A DNA stretch of 64,000 nt from Bacillus sp. E(2018). Lineage in GTDB: Bacteria > Bacillota > Bacilli > Bacillales > Fictibacillaceae. Of this stretch, positions 17,725 to 26,543 are shown in pieces. The DNA lies in contig NZ_SCOL01000003.1 of assembly GCF_005503015.1 (NCBI RefSeq), positions 186,001 to 250,000 on the forward strand, read 5' to 3'. The position numbers and the translations under genes are program-made. The first letter of the stretch is position 1, and every line of letters begins with the position of its first letter. A model generated the notes under the pieces. That model did not search any database, was not told the origin of the DNA, and saw only the letters and a program-made list of their open reading frames with translations.

Positions 17725-18444
17725 ATGATGAGAAAAAATAAATTTCAAGAGATCTATCAGGAAATATCTGCACAAATCCAAGAGGGTGTCATAAAAGCTA
17801 ATACTCAGCTTCCATCTGAACATGATTTAGCAGACCAATACGAGACATCCAGGGAAACGGTCAGAAAGGCACTAAATCTTTTATCGCAAAACGGTTTTAT
17901 ACAAAAAATCCGTGGTAGAGGATCGATCGTTCTTGAGACAAACAAATTTAGCTTTCCTGTTTCGGGATTAGTAAGTTTTCAAGAGTTGTCAGAGTCTATG
18001 GGAAAGAACAGTGTAACGACTGTTCATGAATTTGGTTTGATCGAACCGGATGAGTTTCTTCAACAGCAGCTCCAGACAGAACCTGAAGAACTTACATGGA
18101 AAGTGATTCGTTCACGGCAGCTTGATGGAGAGACCATCATTTTGGACAAAGATTACTTCTTAAAAAAGTACGTACCAAAGCTCACGAAAGAAATTGCTGA
18201 ACAGTCCATTTACGCCTATTTAGAAAATGAGTTAGGACTGAAGATCAGTTTTGCAAAAAAAGAAATTGTCGTTGTAGATTGTACAGCGGAAGATAAAGAA
18301 TTGTTGGATCTTGATGATTTTAAACATATTGTTGTCGTAAAAAACTATGTGTATCTAGAAGATGCGAGCCTCTTTCAATACACAGAATCTCGTCACCGAC
18401 TCGATCGTTTCCGATTTGTAGATTTTGCAAGACGGGGAAGATGA
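17725..18444 (+). CDS. treR: Trehalose operon repressor TreR (GntR family)
   Basis: 239 aa: GntR-type winged helix-turn-helix at about 5-70 (LPSEHDLADQYETSRETVRK), then a UTRA ligand domain that in TreR binds trehalose 6-phosphate. It probably controls the two TTGTATATACAA-like boxes before treP. The ribosome site (GGTGA) is weak; the second codon is also ATG and could be used. Confidence 0.9.
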   Translation: MMRKNKFQEIYQEISAQIQEGVIKANTQLPSEHDLADQYETSRETVRKALNLLSQNGFIQKIRGRGSIVLETNKFSFPVSGLVSFQELSESMGKNSVTTVHEFGLIEPDEFLQQQLQTEPEELTWKVIRSRQLDGETIILDKDYFLKKYVPKLTKEIAEQSIYAYLENELGLKISFAKKEIVVVDCTAEDKELLDLDDFKHIVVVKNYVYLEDASLFQYTESRHRLDRFRFVDFARRGR

Positions 18445-18464
18445 TAAGTGAAGAGGGAAAACTA

Positions 18465-18500
18465 AAAAGCAGAGGAAATGAACATCCTCTGCTTTTTAAA
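18465..18500 (+). terminator. Terminator of the tre operon
   Basis: Perfect 12-base stem AAAAGCAGAGGA / TCCTCTGCTTTT with an 8-base loop and flanking A and T runs, so it may also stop the convergent 55-aa gene. Confidence 0.85.
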
Positions 18501-18505
18501 TTTGC

Positions 18506-18673
18506 CTATAACCCATTGGGACCATCACCACTGTTCCAAGTGCTACCGACTTCACCTTGCCTTACACTAGGGTCTACACTATGGGCATGTTTATCCATTC
18601 TTTTCTTTCTTCTGTAATCTATGATATATGCAAATACTAAGATTCCGATGATGAAAAGTAGTAACCACCACAA
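18506..18673 (-). CDS. Small single-span membrane protein, 55 aa
   Basis: ORF with TTG start at 18673, eight bases after AGGGGG; no ATG or GTG is available in frame. The product has one hydrophobic helix at about 2-20 (WWLLLFIIGILVFAYII), a basic stretch RRKKR, and a polar tail ending GDGPNGL. The positive-inside rule puts the tail in the cytoplasm. Family not recognised. Convergent with treR and ending at its terminator, which supports a real gene. Confidence 0.5.
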   Translation of the reverse strand: MWWLLLFIIGILVFAYIIDYRRKKRMDKHAHSVDPSVRQGEVGSTWNSGDGPNGL

Positions 18674-18709
18674 AGAAAATTCCCCCTTTTTATCAGTAAA
18701 TCCTCAAGT

Positions 18710-19180
18710 CTAATTCATATCCCCAACATAAGTAATTTCACTGTCTTTCGAGTGACTTTTCTCTTGAATCAATGGAATGATCTCTTTTGGGTAGTAATTA
18801 TATGCTGATAACCGATCGATTGGAAGCCACTGGATTTCTAATTGAGTAGAATCTGGAGAAAGCGGCTGAAAGCGTGTTGGAACCTTCTCTAAGAAAGCTT
18901 CAAAGATATGCTCTACAATATGTATTTGGTCCTCTTCTTTTTGATTCTCAACATGATTTTTGCTGATGAACTCTCGAACCCATAATAATGGGCCAACTTC
19001 TACTTTTACGCCAAGTTCTTCTAAACATTCTCGAATCACCGCGTTTGATAACGTCTCGTTAAAATCCTGTCCTCCCCCCGGAATAACATATTTTATATCA
19101 TCTTCATTGCCCTTTTTTATTGTTAATACATGATTGTCATGAATGATTAATGCTTTCACTGAACTTCTAATTCTGTTCAT
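18710..19180 (-). CDS. NUDIX hydrolase
   Basis: 156 aa from ATG 19180 (GGAGG eight bases upstream); an in-frame ATG at 19195 is less likely. The Nudix box is complete: GGQDFNETLSNAVIRECLEE followed by LGV, at about residues 36-59. Hydrolyses a nucleoside diphosphate linked to some group X; the substrate cannot be told from sequence. Single gene. Confidence 0.85.
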   Translation of the reverse strand: MNRIRSSVKALIIHDNHVLTIKKGNEDDIKYVIPGGGQDFNETLSNAVIRECLEELGVKVEVGPLLWVREFISKNHVENQKEEDQIHIVEHIFEAFLEKVPTRFQPLSPDSTQLEIQWLPIDRLSAYNYYPKEIIPLIQEKSHSKDSEITYVGDMN

Positions 19181-19230
19181 ACGATCAACCTCCATAAAGT
19201 TCTCTTCTTTAATTTACCATGTCTGTAGTG

Positions 19231-19259
19231 TTGACAGCTTCTGTTAAGTTCGTTAGTAT
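19231..19259 (+). promoter_or_regulatory. Promoter of the NhaC gene
   Basis: Perfect TTGACA at 19231-19236, 17-base spacer, TAGTAT at 19254-19259, about 80 bases before the start codon. Confidence 0.6.
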
Positions 19260-19337
19260 TAGAACAGTTGCTAACACGCTTCAACGCGTAAAAGCGTTTA
19301 AGTAAATAAGTGTAAGAAGATGAACGGAGAGATTTAC

Positions 19338-20738
19338 ATGAAAAAAGAAATGAAATTGCCGGTGGCTCTTGGATTGTTTGCAATGATTTTTGCTGTGATG
19401 TTCACGAGTCTCGTGTATATAAAAGTAGAACCGCATATTCCACTGTTAGCCTGCTTAATCTTATTGGGAGCAGTAGGTGCTGCTTTTGGCGCACCATGGA
19501 AGACAATCGAAAAAGGAATATTAAATGGAATCATAGCTGGATTGCAGCCGATCATGATTCTTTTAACGGTAGGACTTGTTATAGCAAGTTGGATGTTAAG
19601 TGGAACAGTTCCTACATTATTATTTTACGGAATGGATATCATTCAGCCTGAATGGTTTGCAGTAAGTGCGCTTATTATCACTGTTATTGTTTCATCCTTT
19701 ACGGGGAGTTCTTTTACAACGGTGGGTACAGTGGGTATAGCATTGATGGGGATCAGTCACGTGCTTGGAGTGAACCCAGCATTAGCTGCTGGAGCTATTG
19801 TCTCTGGCGCTTGTTTCGGAGACAAAATGTCACCATTATCTGACTCAACGAACTTTGCACCAGGTGTAGTGGGAGTAAATATGTTTGAACATATTCGACA
19901 CATGATGTGGACTACGGTTCCAGCATTCATCCTAACTGCTATTGCCTTTTTCGTACTTGGTGGAAGTGGAGGCAATGCAAATCTTCAAGAAATCAAAGAG
20001 ATTCAGTCAGTGCTTTCAAGTGAGTTCCCAATCCATCTATTAACTCTAATATCACCAGTTGTAGTACTTGTCCTGGCGTTCCGTAAACTGCCAATCATAC
20101 CTATTCTTTTAGCTGGTGTAACGGTGTCAATCATCGTTGGATTTTTGTTAGTACCTGACCTTACTATGCAAAAAGTAGTTAATACCATGCAGAATGGTCT
20201 GCAAACACAGACAGGGAATGAAACAGTTGATACCATCGTTAACAAAGGTGGATTAATGTCTATGATGTGGTCGATCTCCCTTGTACTGATTGCATTAGGA
20301 CTAGGTGGAGTTATTCAAGCCTTAGGAATGTTTGATCTATTGTTTGGAGCTATAAAGAACACCACACAAAAAGCGAGCAAGTTAATCGCAACTACTCTAG
20401 CATCTTCCGTAGGAATCAATTTACTTGCAGGAGAAATGTACCTTTCCATCCTGCTGCCAGGTCAGGCGTTGAAAGATGCATATATTAAATCTGGTGTTCC
20501 ACTAAAGAACTTATCCAGAACGGTAGAAGATGGAGGTACACTTGTAAACCCACTCGTTCCATGGAGCGTTAGTGGTGCATTCTTTGCATCAACATTGGGT
20601 GTATCAGTTATTGATTATATCCCTTATGCATTATTCTTATGGCTGTCTCCAATGTTCACTCTACTTCTTGCATATACAGGTTGGAGTATCGGTGAAAAAA
20701 AAACGGCCACATTAGAAAATGATCATACAGCGGCATAA
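19338..20738 (+). CDS. Na+/H+ antiporter, NhaC family
   Basis: 466 aa from ATG 19338 (ACGGAGAG upstream). About 11-12 membrane helices; family patterns GSSFTTVGTVGIALMG and GDKMSPLSDSTNFAPG (near residues 125 and 165) and the C-terminal LVNPLVPWSVSG. Exchanges Na+ (in some members malate/lactate) for protons. Single gene with its own promoter and terminator. The substrate is inferred from family only. Confidence 0.88.
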   Translation: MKKEMKLPVALGLFAMIFAVMFTSLVYIKVEPHIPLLACLILLGAVGAAFGAPWKTIEKGILNGIIAGLQPIMILLTVGLVIASWMLSGTVPTLLFYGMDIIQPEWFAVSALIITVIVSSFTGSSFTTVGTVGIALMGISHVLGVNPALAAGAIVSGACFGDKMSPLSDSTNFAPGVVGVNMFEHIRHMMWTTVPAFILTAIAFFVLGGSGGNANLQEIKEIQSVLSSEFPIHLLTLISPVVVLVLAFRKLPIIPILLAGVTVSIIVGFLLVPDLTMQKVVNTMQNGLQTQTGNETVDTIVNKGGLMSMMWSISLVLIALGLGGVIQALGMFDLLFGAIKNTTQKASKLIATTLASSVGINLLAGEMYLSILLPGQALKDAYIKSGVPLKNLSRTVEDGGTLVNPLVPWSVSGAFFASTLGVSVIDYIPYALFLWLSPMFTLLLAYTGWSIGEKKTATLENDHTAA

Positions 20739-20755
20739 TGATAGAGAATTAACTT

Positions 20756-20790
20756 AAGAAGCATCTTTGTAGGATGCTTCTTTTCTTTTG
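20756..20790 (+). terminator. Terminator of the NhaC gene
   Basis: Stem AAGAAGCATC / GATGCTTCTT with a seven-base loop and T-rich tail. Confidence 0.85.
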
Positions 20791-20816
20791 ACAAAAATAC
20801 GATTAACCATTATCAT
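20788..20816 (+). promoter_or_regulatory. Promoter of the HTH regulator gene
   Basis: Perfect TTGACA at 20788-20793, 17-base spacer, TATCAT at 20811-20816. The -10 box lies inside the palindromic operator at 20809-20826. Confidence 0.7.
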
Positions 20817-20826
20817 TATCGATAAC
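20809..20826. promoter_or_regulatory. Operator copy 1 (in front of the HTH regulator)
   Basis: ATTATCATTATCGATAAC, near-palindromic. It is identical at 16 of 18 positions to the reverse complement of the site at 21462-21479 before psd, pointing to one regulator for both genes. Confidence 0.65.
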
Positions 20827-20853
20827 AATAATAGAAAAGGATGATTCTGTACT

Positions 20854-21387
20854 ATGCAAAATAAAGCAGATTTTATCTTACATCCTGTTCGAATGAAAAT
20901 TATACAACAACTTTCAAAAGGGCCGGCTACCGTAATGGAATTAAAAGAATGGATATCTGAAGTTCCTCAGGCCACACTGTACAGGCATTTAAATCTACTA
21001 AGTAAAAACGAGATCATTTTTGTAGTTCAAGAAAAAAAAGTTCGTGGTGCTGTAGAACGCACGTATGCTATGAATCAAAATTCAACTTATATTACCGCCG
21101 AAGAGGCAGCTAATTTGTCCAAAGAAGAGCATATGAAAATGTTTATGACCTTTGTGTCCAATGTGACGGGCGAGGTGGAAGCTTACTTCAATGGCGATAC
21201 GAATCTTAAAACAGATATTTTCGGCTATAACCAGTTGGATCTTTATTTAGATGATGAAGAGTGGGAAGAATTGAGTCAGACTATGCAGGATCTTATCGGC
21301 AAATATGTACCAAACAGACCTTCTAAAGATAAAAAGAAGGTTAAACTTGTTCAGATGTTAGTGCCTGAACCTAAGAAGAGCAATTAA
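20854..21387 (+). CDS. ArsR-like helix-turn-helix transcription regulator
   Basis: 177 aa with an N-terminal winged-helix domain at about 5-75 (FILHPVRMKIIQQL, ATLYRHLNLLSKNEII) of the HTH_20/ArsR-like class and a C-terminal helical part (about 85-165) without metal-binding cysteines. The ligand is unknown. Its own promoter and that of the next gene, psd, carry the same 18-base operator, so autoregulation and control of psd are likely. Confidence 0.8.
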   Translation: MQNKADFILHPVRMKIIQQLSKGPATVMELKEWISEVPQATLYRHLNLLSKNEIIFVVQEKKVRGAVERTYAMNQNSTYITAEEAANLSKEEHMKMFMTFVSNVTGEVEAYFNGDTNLKTDIFGYNQLDLYLDDEEWEELSQTMQDLIGKYVPNRPSKDKKKVKLVQMLVPEPKKSN

Positions 21388-21461
21388 AAAGAGGAAACGC
21401 TGATATATTTAGTAGAATGATTTATACTGTATGTATAACAAAAAATCCCAAGTATACTACC

Positions 21462-21479
21462 GTTATCAATAATGATAAC
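21462..21479. promoter_or_regulatory. Operator copy 2 (in front of psd)
   Basis: GTTATCAATAATGATAAC: perfect 7-base arms around a 4-base centre. It lies directly after a TATACT (21453-21458) that may be the psd -10 box, and about 33 bases before the psd start. Confidence 0.65.
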
Positions 21480-21511
21480 ATTCATATTAAATTAAAGTTA
21501 GGTGATAAAAC

Positions 21512-22297
21512 ATGAACATGACCAAATTTTATAGAAATCTATTTGAACTGAACGGACATCCCGTTGTTGCCCGTTCATTGAAAAAATTTGCACAATCCAA
21601 AGCAAGTAAACCTTTCATCCCTTCATTTGTAAAACTATATAAAATAAACATTAAAGAAGCGACTCGTGACCTTAAAGAATATCATTCTCTTCACGATGTT
21701 TTCATCCGTGATCTAAGACCAGATGCTCGCCCCGTTCCATCAGAAGCTCATGCATTTGTGAGTCCTTGTGATGCAGTGTTATCCGTAGTTGATCATCTTA
21801 CGGAAGAGAGCCGTTTTACCGTAAAAGGACAGGAATATACGGTCGCTGAATTATTAGGTTCTGAATCGGAAGCAAAGAAATACAGTGGGGGACAAGTGTT
21901 TGTTTTTTATTTAAGTCCTACGGATTACCATCAAGTTCATGTTCCGGTGGATGCTGAAGTTGAGTCTGTCTATACACTAGGAAGAGAAGCTGCACCAGTC
22001 AACGAACTTGGATTACGTCATGGTCTTAGACCTTTAACACGTAATTACAGATTAGTTACTCAAATGAATGCAAGTGGACAACCTCTTGCACATGTTATGG
22101 TCGGTGCTTTGAATGTAAATACGATCGAACGTACGAATCATGAATCCGTTGTAAAAAGAGGAGATTCTTTTGGGTATTTTTCGTTCGGTTCTACTGTTGT
22201 TTTGTGTATTCCAAAAGGGGCTTTGAAGTTCACAGGAAAAAAGGGAAAAGTTAAGATGGGTGAGCTTCTTGGTGAATGGATTCCGAGAGAAGTTTAA
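21512..22297 (+). CDS. psd: Phosphatidylserine decarboxylase proenzyme
   Basis: 261-aa membrane-associated enzyme making phosphatidylethanolamine from phosphatidylserine. The self-cleavage site is GST at residues 226-228 (FSFGSTVVL), where Ser227 becomes the pyruvoyl group. Other family motifs are SPCDAVL and the His in SPTDYHQVHVP. AGGTGAT precedes the start. No pssA next to it, unlike B. subtilis; instead it is coupled by operator to the upstream regulator. Confidence 0.92.
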   Translation: MNMTKFYRNLFELNGHPVVARSLKKFAQSKASKPFIPSFVKLYKINIKEATRDLKEYHSLHDVFIRDLRPDARPVPSEAHAFVSPCDAVLSVVDHLTEESRFTVKGQEYTVAELLGSESEAKKYSGGQVFVFYLSPTDYHQVHVPVDAEVESVYTLGREAAPVNELGLRHGLRPLTRNYRLVTQMNASGQPLAHVMVGALNVNTIERTNHESVVKRGDSFGYFSFGSTVVLCIPKGALKFTGKKGKVKMGELLGEWIPREV

Positions 22298-22402
22298 TTA
22301 TCAAACTAAAAAGCTGTTTCAATTTACTTAGTAGCTCTCAATAGTAGTTGATCTCCGCTCCAGGTTGCTCGCTTTCCATGGGGCGAACGGTGAGCCCCTT
22401 GC

Positions 22403-22520
22403 CTAGTTGCAGTGACTAGCCCCTCGAGGTCAAAAGTTAAACGGTCAAGAAGGCAAAGTGCGCCTTCATAGCCCATTCAACTTTTGCTTGTCGGGGCTGA
22501 ACGAGTCACTTCCACTTTTT
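22403..22520. repeat. Nested palindromic element, copy 1
   Basis: 118 bp starting CTAGTTGCAGTGACTAGCCC and ending GAGTCACTTCCACTTTTT. Nested inverted repeats GTGACTAGCCCC/GGGGCTGAACGAGTCAC, CAAAAGTT/AACTTTTG and GAAGGC/GCCTTC allow one long hairpin. No coding capacity. Confidence 0.75.
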
Positions 22521-22557
22521 CTGACTGCCGCTTTGCGCCCTTAAGGGTCTCACCTGT

Positions 22558-22675
22558 CTAGTTGCAGTGGCTAGCCCCTCGAGGTCAAAAGTTAAATGGT
22601 CATGAAGGCAAAAAGCGCCTTCCTAGCCCATTCACCTTTTGCTTGTCGGGGCTGAACGAGCCACTTCCACTTTTC
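22558..22675. repeat. Nested palindromic element, copy 2
   Basis: 118 bp, same structure as copy 1. The outer arm changes from GTGACTAG to GTGGCTAG while the opposite arm changes from GAGTCAC to GAGCCAC, so pairing is kept (a compensatory pair). Confidence 0.75.
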
Positions 22676-22832
22676 GGTCTGACCGCTCGTCCCATAGGAG
22701 TCTCGCACCTTGCGCTACAATCAACTTGCATATGAAGAGAAAAACATAAAAACAACCTTTTGCTAAACCTCTACTTGATAACGGAACGGTTTTAGGATGA
22801 GTATATTGATTTAGTTAATAAAACATCACATA

Positions 22833-22883
22833 AGAAAAAGGATAAAACTTCTCGTCATGGCGAGTTCGTTTTATCCTTTTTCT
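22833..22883 (-). terminator. Terminator of fruRKA, possibly bidirectional
   Basis: Long stem AGAAAAAGGATAAAAC / GTTTTATCCTTTTTCT around an inner CTCG-containing loop; A and T runs on both sides would also stop readthrough from psd. Confidence 0.8.
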
Positions 22884-22904
22884 GTTTCAATTTTTCCGCT
22901 CACA

Positions 22905-24803
22905 TCACGCTGCGAGTTCTTTTTTGTCTTCTTGAACTTCTTTTTTTAGAATACCCGCGATAAAAGCGGTAACGATTGAACCGATCAGAATCGCTAATAC
23001 ATATAACAACGGATTTCCGTTTACGATTGGGATAACGAACGCGCCTCCATGTGGAGCGGGAAGTCCGATGCCGAATACCATAGATAAAGCACCAGCTACA
23101 GCGGAACCTATAACAGCGGCTGGGATTACACGACCAGGATCGGCAGCAGCGAATGGTATAGCACCTTCTGTAATAAAGGAAGCTCCCATGATGTAATTTG
23201 TTTTCCCTGCTTCTCGCTCTGCTTTTGTATATTTCTTTTTAAATAATGTTGTTGAAAGTGCAAGACCTAGCGGTGGCACCATACCACCGGCCATAATGGC
23301 TGCATGTGGGGCAAAGTTACCTGCATCAATCATCGCGATACCGAATGTGAAAGCTGCTTTATTGATAGGTCCACCCATATCGACAGCCATCATTCCGCCT
23401 AAAATTAAACCTAAGAATACAAGGTTTCCAGTTCCCATCCCTTTTAACCACAACGTTAATGCGTCGTTCAATGCTTTCACGGGTTCAATCACAATGAACA
23501 TCATGATCAGACCGGTGAGAAGGATGCCGAATAAAGGATATAGAAGAACAGGTTTGATTCCTTCTAGTGATTGAGGCAAGCTGTTAAACAACTTTTTTAA
23601 TCCAAGAACTAAATATCCTGCTAAGAAACCAGCGATTAGTCCACCAAGGAAACCAGCTCCACCTGAAGCGGCCATGAATCCTCCGACCATACCTGGCGCA
23701 AATCCTGGACGATCTGCGATACTCATCGCAATAAAACCTGCTAGAACAGGGATCATTAGAGCAAACGCGTTACCGCCACCTATTGTGCTCAGCGCTTCAG
23801 CGATCGGATGATAAGAAGGATCTTTAGGATCAGCTGCATTAATACCGAAAATAAATGAGATCGCTATTAGGATTCCTCCACCAACAACGAAGGGAAGCAT
23901 GTTGGACACACCGCTCATCAAGTGTTTATAAAATCCAGACCTTCCTGGAGAAGCGGCTTTCTTTTCATCAACATTGGATGCTTCTCCATTACTTTTATAA
24001 ACAGGAGCATCCTGATCTAACGCTTGCTGAATGAGCTGTTGAGGCTTTCGGATTCCTTGAGCTACTGGAACTTGAATCACATGTTTACCGTTGAAGCGTT
24101 CTAACTCAACTTGTTTGTCTGCAGCGACAATAATCGCATGAGCTTCATCAATATCTTCTTTTGTAAGTGCGTTTTTAATTCCGCTCGAACCATTTGTTTC
24201 TACTTTTAAGTTGACGTCCATTTCCTTCGCTTTTGCTTTTAGAGCATCAGCTGCCATATACGTATGAGCAATGCCTGTAGGGCAAGCTGTAACGGCTAGT
24301 ATTTTTTGTTTTGAAGTAGTAGAGGTAGGGTTTTCTTCTTTTTCCACCTCTTTTTCTTTTGCATCGATCGCATCTAAAATCTCGTTTTCAGTTGTTGCGG
24401 ATTCAAGACTTTTTCTAAAGTTAGGGTCCATTAAAAAGCTAGAAAGTCTGGAAAGTGTCGCTAAATGATCGTTATTAGCGCCTTCATAAGCGGCGATCAT
24501 AAAGAAAAGATGTGCGTTCTGGCCATCCAAAGATTCATAGTCGATGCCATCTGTTGAACGACCAAAAGCGATGGCAGGCTCGCTAACGGCATTCGTTTTT
24601 GCGTGTGGTATGGCTATTCCTTCTCCAATTCCCGTCGTACTTTGGCTTTCTCTTGCTAAGATGGCTTCTTTATATGCACTTTTATCATTTAGTTTTCCAG
24701 CTGTATAGAGTTTCTCAATCAGTTCATCTATGACTTCTTCTTTCGATTGAGATTGTAAGTTTAATAAGATTGTATCTTTCGTTAATACATCCGTAATTTT
24801 CAT
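22905..24803 (-). CDS. fruA: Fructose-specific PTS enzyme IIABC
   Basis: 632 aa, imports fructose as fructose 1-phosphate. EIIA domain at about 1-145 with His67 in GIAIPHAKT; EIIB domain at about 165-265 with Cys174 in VTACPTGIAHTYMAA; EIIC membrane domain at about 290-615 with GGPINKAAFTFG and ITEGAIPFAAADP. Last gene of fruR-fruK-fruA, 15 bases after fruK. Confidence 0.95.
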   Translation of the reverse strand: MKITDVLTKDTILLNLQSQSKEEVIDELIEKLYTAGKLNDKSAYKEAILARESQSTTGIGEGIAIPHAKTNAVSEPAIAFGRSTDGIDYESLDGQNAHLFFMIAAYEGANNDHLATLSRLSSFLMDPNFRKSLESATTENEILDAIDAKEKEVEKEENPTSTTSKQKILAVTACPTGIAHTYMAADALKAKAKEMDVNLKVETNGSSGIKNALTKEDIDEAHAIIVAADKQVELERFNGKHVIQVPVAQGIRKPQQLIQQALDQDAPVYKSNGEASNVDEKKAASPGRSGFYKHLMSGVSNMLPFVVGGGILIAISFIFGINAADPKDPSYHPIAEALSTIGGGNAFALMIPVLAGFIAMSIADRPGFAPGMVGGFMAASGGAGFLGGLIAGFLAGYLVLGLKKLFNSLPQSLEGIKPVLLYPLFGILLTGLIMMFIVIEPVKALNDALTLWLKGMGTGNLVFLGLILGGMMAVDMGGPINKAAFTFGIAMIDAGNFAPHAAIMAGGMVPPLGLALSTTLFKKKYTKAEREAGKTNYIMGASFITEGAIPFAAADPGRVIPAAVIGSAVAGALSMVFGIGLPAPHGGAFVIPIVNGNPLLYVLAILIGSIVTAFIAGILKKEVQEDKKELAA

Positions 24804-24818
24804 CTTAATTCCTCCTCA

Positions 24819-25733
24819 TTACCGTATTTCTTCTATAATGATCTGTTTTCGTAAAGATTCTACCTGTTCTAATGTGCACAAGTCTTCTGAAAAAGCAGTA
24901 GCACTTCCTGCAGCAACTCCATATGGGAACGCGGAAGCATAGTCGCGTTCTTGGGTAATCTGAGAAAGAAATCCGGCTACAACCGAATCACCAGCACCTA
25001 CTGAATTTTTAACGGTTCCAACGGGTACGTTTGATATGAGGACAGTATCTTTGTTAAGAAAGATTGCGCCATCTCCAGCCATAGAAACGATGACATTTTG
25101 TACACCGGCTTCTAACAACTTCTTGCCATAGAAAATAGCATCTTCTTTAGTGTGAACGTCTGTTTGAAAAAGTTCCCCAAGTTCATGGTGGTTGGGCTTA
25201 ATTAAAAATGGCTGATATTTTAAGGTCTTACGAAGTGGTTCTCCAGCCGCATCAATGACAACATGAACGCCTTTGTCCTTACACTTATTAGCAATATCGG
25301 CATAAAAATCATCTGAGATGGATGGTGGAATGCTTCCTGCGAGAAGAAGGAAATCACCTTTACTCATGTTATTGATCTTTTGAAGCAAATTTTGCTGGTT
25401 TTCCATAGAGATAACAGGTCCTTGACCATTAATCTCCGTTTCTTTATGAGACTTGAGCTTTACATTAATTCTTGTAACTTCTGAAACCTCTATAAAATCA
25501 TGCTGAATGTGATCTTGTGTTAAAAAGTCTTTGATAAAAGCTCCTGTAAAACCACCCGTGAAACCAAGTGCAGTACTTTCGATCCCAAGGTGTTTCAGGA
25601 CTCGTGAAACGTTGATTCCTTTTCCTCCAGGGAAAACAAAAGTTTCTGACGTGCGGTTTAACTGTCCTTCTTTAAAATCCTCCACTCGAGCTACATAATC
25701 AATGGACGGATTCAGTGTGCAAGTATAAATCAT
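24819..25733 (-). CDS. fruK: 1-phosphofructokinase
   Basis: 304-aa PfkB-family kinase converting fructose 1-phosphate into fructose 1,6-bisphosphate. PfkB signatures GGKGINVSRVLK (near residue 36) and GAGDSVVAGFL (near 247, with the catalytic Asp). Overlaps the end of fruR by 4 bases. Confidence 0.95.
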   Translation of the reverse strand: MIYTCTLNPSIDYVARVEDFKEGQLNRTSETFVFPGGKGINVSRVLKHLGIESTALGFTGGFTGAFIKDFLTQDHIQHDFIEVSEVTRINVKLKSHKETEINGQGPVISMENQQNLLQKINNMSKGDFLLLAGSIPPSISDDFYADIANKCKDKGVHVVIDAAGEPLRKTLKYQPFLIKPNHHELGELFQTDVHTKEDAIFYGKKLLEAGVQNVIVSMAGDGAIFLNKDTVLISNVPVGTVKNSVGAGDSVVAGFLSQITQERDYASAFPYGVAAGSATAFSEDLCTLEQVESLRKQIIIEEIR

Positions 25734-26482
25734 GATGTCACAACCTTTATTTCTGTCTTGTCTTGAAAGTCATAGATGACGTCATCATCAATATCGTCTG
25801 TTATAATGACCGCCTCATTCAATTCTGCTACTTTTGAAAACGAAGTCTCATGAAACTTCGTATGATCAGCTAATATGAATGCTTTTTGTGAAAGAGAAAT
25901 CGCTAATCCTTTTACTGCGGCCTCTTCCGGATCGGGTGTCGTGAAGCCTGCTTCGATATGGATGCCGTTCATCCCAAGGAATACCTTGTCAAACCGATAG
26001 GCGCTTAAACTTTTAATCGCACTGCTTCCCACAAGTGCTTTTGTTTTAGACTTAACTAGACCGCCTATTAAGTACGTCTTAATCTCGTGTTCACTTAACG
26101 CTTCGAGGTGGGAGATAGCATTTGTAACAACCGTTATCTCTTTATTTTTAAGATAAGGAATCATCTTTAGAGTTGTCGTTCCTGCATCGAGATAGATACA
26201 ATCTCCAGTCTCAATTAAGTCGCAGGCATATTGTGCAATTTTTTCTTTTTCTAAAGCGTTTCTCTCGGATTTTTCAAAAATGCTCAATTCCTCACTTTTT
26301 TGATGAGTAAGTGATGCTCCGCCATGTACGCGTTTTAACTTCTTTTCTCTCTGCAACTGACTTAAATCTCTGCGTATCGTAGACTCAGAGGACGCTGTTG
26401 CTTCAACGAGTTCTTGTATGGTTACTACTGACTTTTCGCCTAATACTTCAATAATCTTACGATGTCTTTCAGGTGTAAGCAT
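25730..26482 (-). CDS. fruR: Fructose operon repressor FruR (DeoR family)
   Basis: 250 aa: DeoR-type HTH at about 1-60 (VTIQELVEATASSESTIRRD) and a C-terminal sugar-phosphate sensor domain (YLDAGTTTLKMIPYL). In this family fructose 1-phosphate is the usual effector. First gene of the operon; the direct-repeat array at 26544-26579 is its likely binding site. Confidence 0.9.
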   Translation of the reverse strand: MLTPERHRKIIEVLGEKSVVTIQELVEATASSESTIRRDLSQLQREKKLKRVHGGASLTHQKSEELSIFEKSERNALEKEKIAQYACDLIETGDCIYLDAGTTTLKMIPYLKNKEITVVTNAISHLEALSEHEIKTYLIGGLVKSKTKALVGSSAIKSLSAYRFDKVFLGMNGIHIEAGFTTPDPEEAAVKGLAISLSQKAFILADHTKFHETSFSKVAELNEAVIITDDIDDDVIYDFQDKTEIKVVTS

Positions 26483-26524
26483 CCTGACACCTCCAAATGT
26501 TCTTTATCTTTGAAACTAGTGTAA

Positions 26525-26538
26525 CGTAAGCCCTTACA
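26525..26538. promoter_or_regulatory. Possible cre site of the fru operon
   Basis: Minus strand TGTAAGGGCTTACG fits the cre consensus except at two positions. It lies between the FruR repeats and the fruR start. Confidence 0.4.
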
Positions 26539-26543
26539 TTTTT

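Larger units (their letters stand above)
22347..22725. repeat. Interspersed GTTGATT element, copy B (enlarged)
   Basis: 379 bp with the same ends as copy A (GTTGATCTCCGCTCCAGGTT ... GCTACAATCAAC). The extra length comes from two copies of a 118-bp palindromic element (22403-22520 and 22558-22675) separated by a piece of the host repeat. It lies between the convergent genes psd and fruA; there is no gene in this 600-base gap. Confidence 0.85.

Noticed and set aside
20801..20830. Fur box in front of the HTH regulator
   Set aside because: GATAAT hexamers give a partial Fur match, but the site before psd matches Fur less well while the two sites match each other closely, so a shared local operator explains the data better.
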